Shown: piece after piece, positions 26,251-30,632 of the stretch
Layout of the letters: the number at the start of each line of letters is the position of its first letter
Numbering within the stretch: position 1 is the first letter of the stretch
NCBI GenBank assembly: GCA_009731375.1
Contig: BJOX01000366.1
Span: 52,006-82,637, forward strand
Origin: Paulinella micropora
Taxonomy: Eukaryota; Cercozoa; Imbricatea; Euglyphida
Direction: 5' to 3'
Length of the DNA stretch: 30,632 nucleotides
The notes under the pieces: model-generated
Databases searched by the model: none
Told to the model about the DNA's origin: nothing
The model's input: only the letters and a program-made list of their open reading frames with translations
Position numbers and translations under genes: made by a program

Positions 26251-26307
26251 TTATGTTAATGTTCTTTTATATTATAGTTATCTAAAATAAAAAGGCGCTC
26301 GCGCGGT

Positions 26308-26435
26308 GGGGCTCTTTGGGGTGTTTTGTGCTCTCGTATTGATTGTGCGCCAAATCAATAGGAAGGGCGAATCGTTTTTAAAAGCGTCGTTTTGAGGCAC
26401 GAAAAACGACCTTAAAAAAACGATATTATACTACT
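26308..26435 (-). repeat. Right terminal inverted repeat (128 bp)
   Basis: Exact inverted partner of 5073-5200 apart from 26335. Just inside it, on this side only, is a GC-rich dyad GCGCTCGCGC (about 26295-26304). Confidence 0.97.
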
Positions 26436-26441
26436 ATGACT
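26436..26441. repeat. Possible 6-bp target site duplication, right copy
   Basis: ATGACT directly follows the right inverted repeat, matching 5067-5072. It cannot be separated from the satellite unit itself. Confidence 0.4.
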
Positions 26442-26577
26442 ATGACTATGACTATGACTATGACTATGACTATGACTATGACTATGACTATGACTATGAC
26501 TTATGACTATGACTATGACTATGATTATGATTATGAATGATTATGATTGTGATTATGACTATGATTATGATTATGAC
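26436..26577. repeat. ATGACT hexamer satellite (right flank)
   Basis: The array continues from 26436 with ATGACT, then ATGATT and TGATTGTGATT variants, and decays near 26577. It is the right part of the array split by the element. Confidence 0.9.
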
Positions 26578-26974
26578 GAGAATATGACAGTGATCTCCCG
26601 TCCCAAATTTAAAGGCAATAGTTAACTAACATCAAACTAGCATAGTGTTATTTTTTATCATTTATCAATAACTACTGCTTCTTCTCTAAACAACAGATTG
26701 GGGAAGTTCAAGCTTTCCACCCAAAAAGTCTTTTTCAAGAAAAACAGGATGGCCCGTTTTTTTCTAACTGGAATTCACAGCAAAAATGTTTGCGTTAGCG
26801 CAAAAAAGATAGGCCGGCCCGTCCCAAATATAATTCACGTAGTCTTTCCCGTCAAAACAAATCTATCTAAACAGGCCGGCTTTCCCGTCAAACAGGCCGT
26901 CCCAGCTAAACAGGCCGTCCCAGCTAAAAAAGTGGTTATGTACACATTGCTACGATAAGATATACTTTTAGAAA
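26578..26974. other. Unique flank with short 18-bp tandem repeat
   Basis: No gene is supported. A GGCCGTCCCAGCTAAACA-type unit is repeated at about 26884-26931, with related GGCCGGC...CCCGTC words upstream (26812-26890). A short open frame through it simply reads the repeat. Confidence 0.5.
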
Positions 26975-27285
26975 TTATGATTATGATTATGATTATGATT
27001 GTGATTGTGATTGTGATGTGATTGTGATTGTGATTGTGATTGTGATTATGATCATGGATCATGGATCATGGATCATGTGATCATGTGATCATGTGATCAT
27101 GTGATCATGTGATCATGAGACTATCATGTGATCATGTGATCATGGATGATCATGTGATCATGGATACTCATGTGATCATGGATCATGTGATCATGGATCA
27201 TGTGATCATGATCATGATCATGTGATCATGATCATGATCATGTGATCATGATCATGATCAGGATCATGATTATGATTATGTTACG
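26975..27285. repeat. ATGATT/GTGATT and TGATCATG palindromic satellite
   Basis: ATGATT units pass into GTGATT and then into 7-8-bp units built on GATCATG (GGATCAT, TGTGATCA). TGATCA is a 6-bp palindrome, so long stretches could form cruciforms. The pattern seems derived from the same hexamer family as the element's target. Confidence 0.8.
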
Positions 27286-27385
27286 CTTTTGTGATTTTAT
27301 GATTGTAGAATATAATCCTATACATTCCGGTAGATCGTGTGGAGTTGGCCTCGGGAAAGTTTAGTTGGCGTGCAGTAAGGTCTCA

Positions 27386-27642
27386 CATGCATACATACAT
27401 ACATACATACATATATACATATATACATACATACATACATACATTTATACATACATAGGTTTCTCACGCATGAGCAGACGATGTGGTTGCCAAGGTAACG
27501 ATAAAAACAAACAAACAAACAAACAAACAAACAAACAAACAACAACAACAACAACAACAACCACAGCAGCAGCAACAACAACAACAACAACAAAAGAATG
27601 GAAAAAGAAAGAGAGAGAGAGAGCAACAACAAAAGAATGGAA

Positions 27643-27676
<34 letters not shown>

Positions 27677-28154
27677 CGTGGAGTGCGATTTCTCCTGCAT
27701 AGCTAACAGCATGCGCTTGGCAAGGCAATGATACACACACACACACAGACACACAGAGACAGAGAGAGGGGGGGGGGGGGGGGGGGGGGGGGGGNNNNNN
27801 NNNNTCCTGCATAGCTAACAGCATGCGCTTGGCAAGGCAATGATACACACACACACACAGACACACAGAGACAGAGAGAGGGGGGGGGGGGGGGAGGGAG
27901 GGAGAGAGAGAGAAAGAGAAAGAGAGAGAGAGAGAGAGAAAGATAGATAGATAGAGAGAGAGACAGACAGAGAGAGAGAGAGAGAGGGAGAGAGAGAGAG
28001 AGAAAGGAAGAGAGAGAGAGAGAGAGAAGAAAGAAAGAAAGAAAGAAAGAAAGAAGGAAAGAAAGAAAGAAAGAAAGAAAGAAGGAAGGAAAGAAAGAAA
28101 GAAAGAAAGAAAGAGAGCGAGAGAGAGAGAGAGAGACAGAGAGAGAGAGAGAGA
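27386..28154. repeat. Microsatellite field with an internal gap
   Basis: Successive simple repeats: ACAT, AAAC, CAA, GA, CA, poly-G, then a 10-base gap (27795-27804), then CA, GA, GAAA/GGAA and GA again. A segment starting TCCTGCATAGCTAACAGCAT occurs on both sides of the gap (about 27692 and 27805). This suggests unmerged contig ends. No gene is supported here. Confidence 0.85.
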
Positions 28155-30477
28155 ATGTGGAAGCTGGAGCTGTGTGAAGTTTGGGCATCCGTCGACACGC
28201 ACGTATGCCAAAGAACCACGCTCCTTTCGCCACTGCTCCAACTCCGTCCTTTGTATCCTTTGTATCCGTGGCAGTTGCAGGGCCCGGAGCTTGTCGCAGC
28301 GCGTGGCGATGATAGTTACGTCGCCTTCCACTCTTGCCAGCGCGGCTAATCCACAGGCCTCAATGGCAGCACAGCCCTCCAACTTTAAATGGACCTGCCC
28401 CACTACCGTTTTGAGTTTGGGCAGGGACAGTTGTTGAAAGTTTTGCAGTCCTTGATCTCCACCTTGAGCCCGTTGCCCAGTGTCCTCAGCGAAGGCAAAG
28501 CGCAGCTTTCTAGCTTGTTACAGCGTTTGAGGCTTAGGTGGCTATCATTGGACCCGCCTTGGCCCCGCGCCTCTTCCAGTGCCGGTAAAGTAAAGTTGAC
28601 TAGGTTCGGGCAGCCATGGAATTCTATCCAAAAGTCTTCTGCCACTTGACGCAGCGTAGGCGATTGTACCAGCTGGACGGCAGAGTCAGCTACACTCAGC
28701 GTGAGTCCTCCACCCTCTATAGCTTTCAGCAGTGGCACCGAGAATTCGTTGAGCGCCCGGCACTTCTCGAACGACGTGGAAATCACCACTCTCTAAAGGC
28801 GTGTCGCCAAAGACTTGGTTATCCATCAGACTACCGAGCGTCTCGACCGTACGCAGCGCTGGCAGAGTGCACGTACGCAACGCGGCACAGTCCACGAAAT
28901 ACAGGCACAGGCCGCGCGGTTTTTGCCTTTGGCCCAAGTCTGCAAGCGGCAGGTCCCGGAGCACCTGTAAAGCAGGCAGAGCGAAATGTGCGAGACTCTG
29001 GCAGTGATTGAAGTCTAGGCGCAGGTAGCGGCCCGCTGTGACCAAGCCGGGCAGTTCAGCCCCTGCCAATGCCGAGCAGTCGTCAAACGCGAACTTGGCC
29101 CCGCCTCCTATTTGCCCCAGCCGTGGCAGTTGGAAGCCTACTAAACTCGGGCAGCCCAGGAAGCTGATGTCAATATCTCCTGTGACTGTGGCCAGCACGG
29201 GCGCGTTGAACTGTGTGAAGGCAGGCAGCTGCTTTGTCTCGTCTGGTGCTGCAGAATAGCCGAGGGTAGGTTTGGTAGGGCGGAGCAGTACGCGCAGGCC
29301 TCCGGCGCTCGACAACTGCGGCAACGAGAGCTCGCGAAGAATCTTACATTCGTAGAGCTCGAGGGAGAGGCCCCCCACAGTTTCTAGGAGCTCTGGCAAA
29401 CTCAGGGTTTGCAGTTCGGTGCACCGGTCCGCTTGCCAGCCCAGACTTCCGTTCCCTGGCTTTACTTGGAGTTCAGTTGCACAGGGCCCACTGAGGCTCA
29501 CGTTCACCGGCTTCAGGCTCTTGCCGCTGTGCAGAGACGTATCAATGGTGGCGAGGGCTGGACAATTTCTGAAAGATAGCACTGGTTGCAGAGGAGAGGC
29601 GCCCTGCTCTGGCTGTTGGGTAAAGACAAACTGTTGCAGGAGCGGCAGACCAGACAGGAAAACGCGGGCGCTGCTTTGCGCGGGCAGGACAGTGTTGGTA
29701 AACTTGAGCGTAGTGACAGCGTCGAGAAACGGTTGCGGGGGGATGGCGGCGGGCGGTCTGCGTCGTCGTCCGGCGGCTGAGCCTGGACACGCTCGAGCCT
29801 CAGGTCCGTGGAAGCAGCTACGACCAGGTGGTGCAGGCACAGCTGCCGGATGGGGAAAGCCTGGCCCCCTGCGAAGGGGAAGTACTCTGCGCTTCTGGTG
29901 GTGAGCTCGGCTAACTGGTGGTCGCGGCCTGCGGGGTAGCTGTCGCCCCGGGAGATCACCAATTCTGAGAGCGCGGGATTCGGGCCCCCTCCCCCGAAGC
30001 TAAGCCTGGCTGCGGCTCCGAGCGCGTGCCAGTAGCTTTCCCTGCGCAGGTTCACCTCCGGGGTCCGCCTGGTAGCGGCGGTGCGCTGAATGCCGTGGAC
30101 TATGTGCTTCGGGGGATCAGCAGAGGGGCAAACACCAGCATGTCGGGCCTGCCAGCGGCAAACCCCTGGCGGGCTTTTTGCCACTCATCTGCTGCAATGT
30201 GCAGAGCCTGGTAGTTGTCGCTGGCACAGTCTTGGATTTGCGCCAGACATCGCTCCGGGTCGGCGCCAAAATCATCCAATAGCGCTGGTAGTAGTAGGCC
30301 CTGCCTGTCAGGAACGGGAAGCAGCAGATTGCGCAGATGCAGGTAGTTCAGCAAGGCGCTTCGTTGTCTGGCGGCTGTCCGCTGTAGGGGCAATAACGTC
30401 CGGCACAGCCTCAAGCCGCGGGCGCCGTCCCTGGCGGTTAGGAATCCGTCGGTGCCACCAGTATTTTCATTGAACAT
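28155..30477 (-). CDS. Leucine-rich-repeat-type protein of the flanking genome, several frame breaks
   Basis: A GC-rich minus-strand gene from an ATG at 30477. The N-terminal about 240 residues have no recognised domain (LLNYLHLRNLLLPVPDRQG; ESYWHALGAAARLSF). After a Pro-rich stretch come many repeats of the form C..L..L.LP.L...GG.L.L (for example CKILRELSLPQLSSAGGL; CPNLVNFTLPALEEARGQG). The frame changes at about 30111-30115 (G5), 29737-29742 (G6), 28790 and 28445. Each is repaired by a single-base indel. The last repeat (CPNFTQLQLPH) runs directly into a CT microsatellite, so the true end is unknown. Function cannot be assigned beyond a protein-interaction solenoid. Confidence 0.65.
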
Positions 30478-30632
30478 ACCGGTCCGTCTGGAAGTGTTGG
30501 AACTGCCCTTGCGGGGGTGTCATTAGAGCCTATCGTCAATTCTTCGTACTCCCCTCACGGGTGAGACGATGGAGGCGCATGTGCAGATTTGCATCAGCCA
30601 TTGACAGAGAAGCACTATTATTATTATTATTA
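30478..30632. other. Short flank with TTA microsatellite at the window end
   Basis: No gene is seen. The window ends in a (TTA)n tract beginning at about 30617. Confidence 0.6.

Larger units (their letters stand above)
5073..26435. mobile_element. Integrated Polinton/virophage-like (polinton-like virus) element
   Basis: This is an AT-rich 21.4-kb unit (sequence plus N gaps) bounded by 128-bp inverted repeats that begin 5'-AG, as Polintons do. It encodes an rve integrase, protein-primed PolB, packaging ATPase, adenain-like protease, penton and MCP, together with a fibre, TM protein, zinc-finger proteins and two nuclease genes. The ATPase-protease-penton-MCP order resembles Mavirus-type virophages. 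Near-identical terminal repeats and long open capsid, fibre and ATPase frames suggest a recent or conserved insertion. Several genes carry single-base frame breaks. The placement among Polinton, virophage and polinton-like virus needs a capsid phylogeny. Confidence 0.92.

Noticed and set aside
26698-26958. 86-residue open frame
   Set aside because: It reads a short tandem repeat (KQAVPAKQAVPAK) and has no other support.
27318-28403. 361-residue Ser/Leu-rich frame on the minus strand
   Set aside because: Only its first about 80 codons belong to the LRR gene; the rest reads GA/GAAA microsatellites and crosses an N gap.

Overview
The window is a eukaryotic draft-assembly scaffold (seven N gaps, poly-C and poly-G contig ends, long microsatellites). 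It carries an integrated double-stranded DNA virus-like element of about 21.4 kb. GC-rich flanking DNA (1-4085 and about 28155-30632) brackets an AT-rich element at 5073-26435. The element sits inside a hexanucleotide (ATGACT)n satellite and ends in 128-bp terminal inverted repeats that differ at one position. The host looks like a protist or alga with a GC-rich, microsatellite-rich nuclear genome. I cannot name the species from the sequence.

The element has the hallmark genes of the Polinton/Maverick, virophage (Mavirus/EMALE) and polinton-like virus group: a retrovirus-type (rve) integrase, a protein-primed family B DNA polymerase, an FtsK/HerA-type packaging ATPase, an adenovirus-type cysteine protease, a penton (minor capsid) protein and a major capsid protein. 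The order ATPase - small basic protein - coiled-coil protein - protease - penton - MCP runs on the + strand (13570-18946 and beyond) and resembles the morphogenesis block of Mavirus-type virophages. Upstream on the + strand are a 1123-residue phage-style fibre with a self-cleaving S74 chaperone domain and a two-TM protein. The left minus-strand genes are a spliced small gene, a charged protein, the integrase and a Lys/Glu-rich protein. The right minus-strand genes are repeated FGKYKG-module proteins, the polymerase and three small zinc-finger or basic proteins. A GIY-YIG endonuclease and a DUF3223/HNH-like gene look like selfish nuclease genes inside the element.

Intergenic structure is notable. 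Two three-hairpin arrays with compensatory changes directly follow the stop codons of the 13067-13432 gene and of the penton gene. A 17-nt GC-rich palindrome is repeated in two reading frames. There are also tandem Pol III B-box-like repeats, a 13-bp hairpin, and a TAGTATA motif at several start codons and at both element tips.

Many genes are broken by single-base shifts, several of them at homopolymer runs, in the element and in the flanking LRR gene alike. This points at least partly to sequencing error. Two in-frame stop codons (TAA in the polymerase zinc finger, TGA in the DUF3223 gene) may be true decay. The left flank holds an intact 662-residue GC-rich ORF of unknown function and a signal-peptide glycoprotein-like ORF whose continuation seems to lie on an inverted contig. 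The right flank holds satellites, microsatellites and a leucine-rich-repeat gene.
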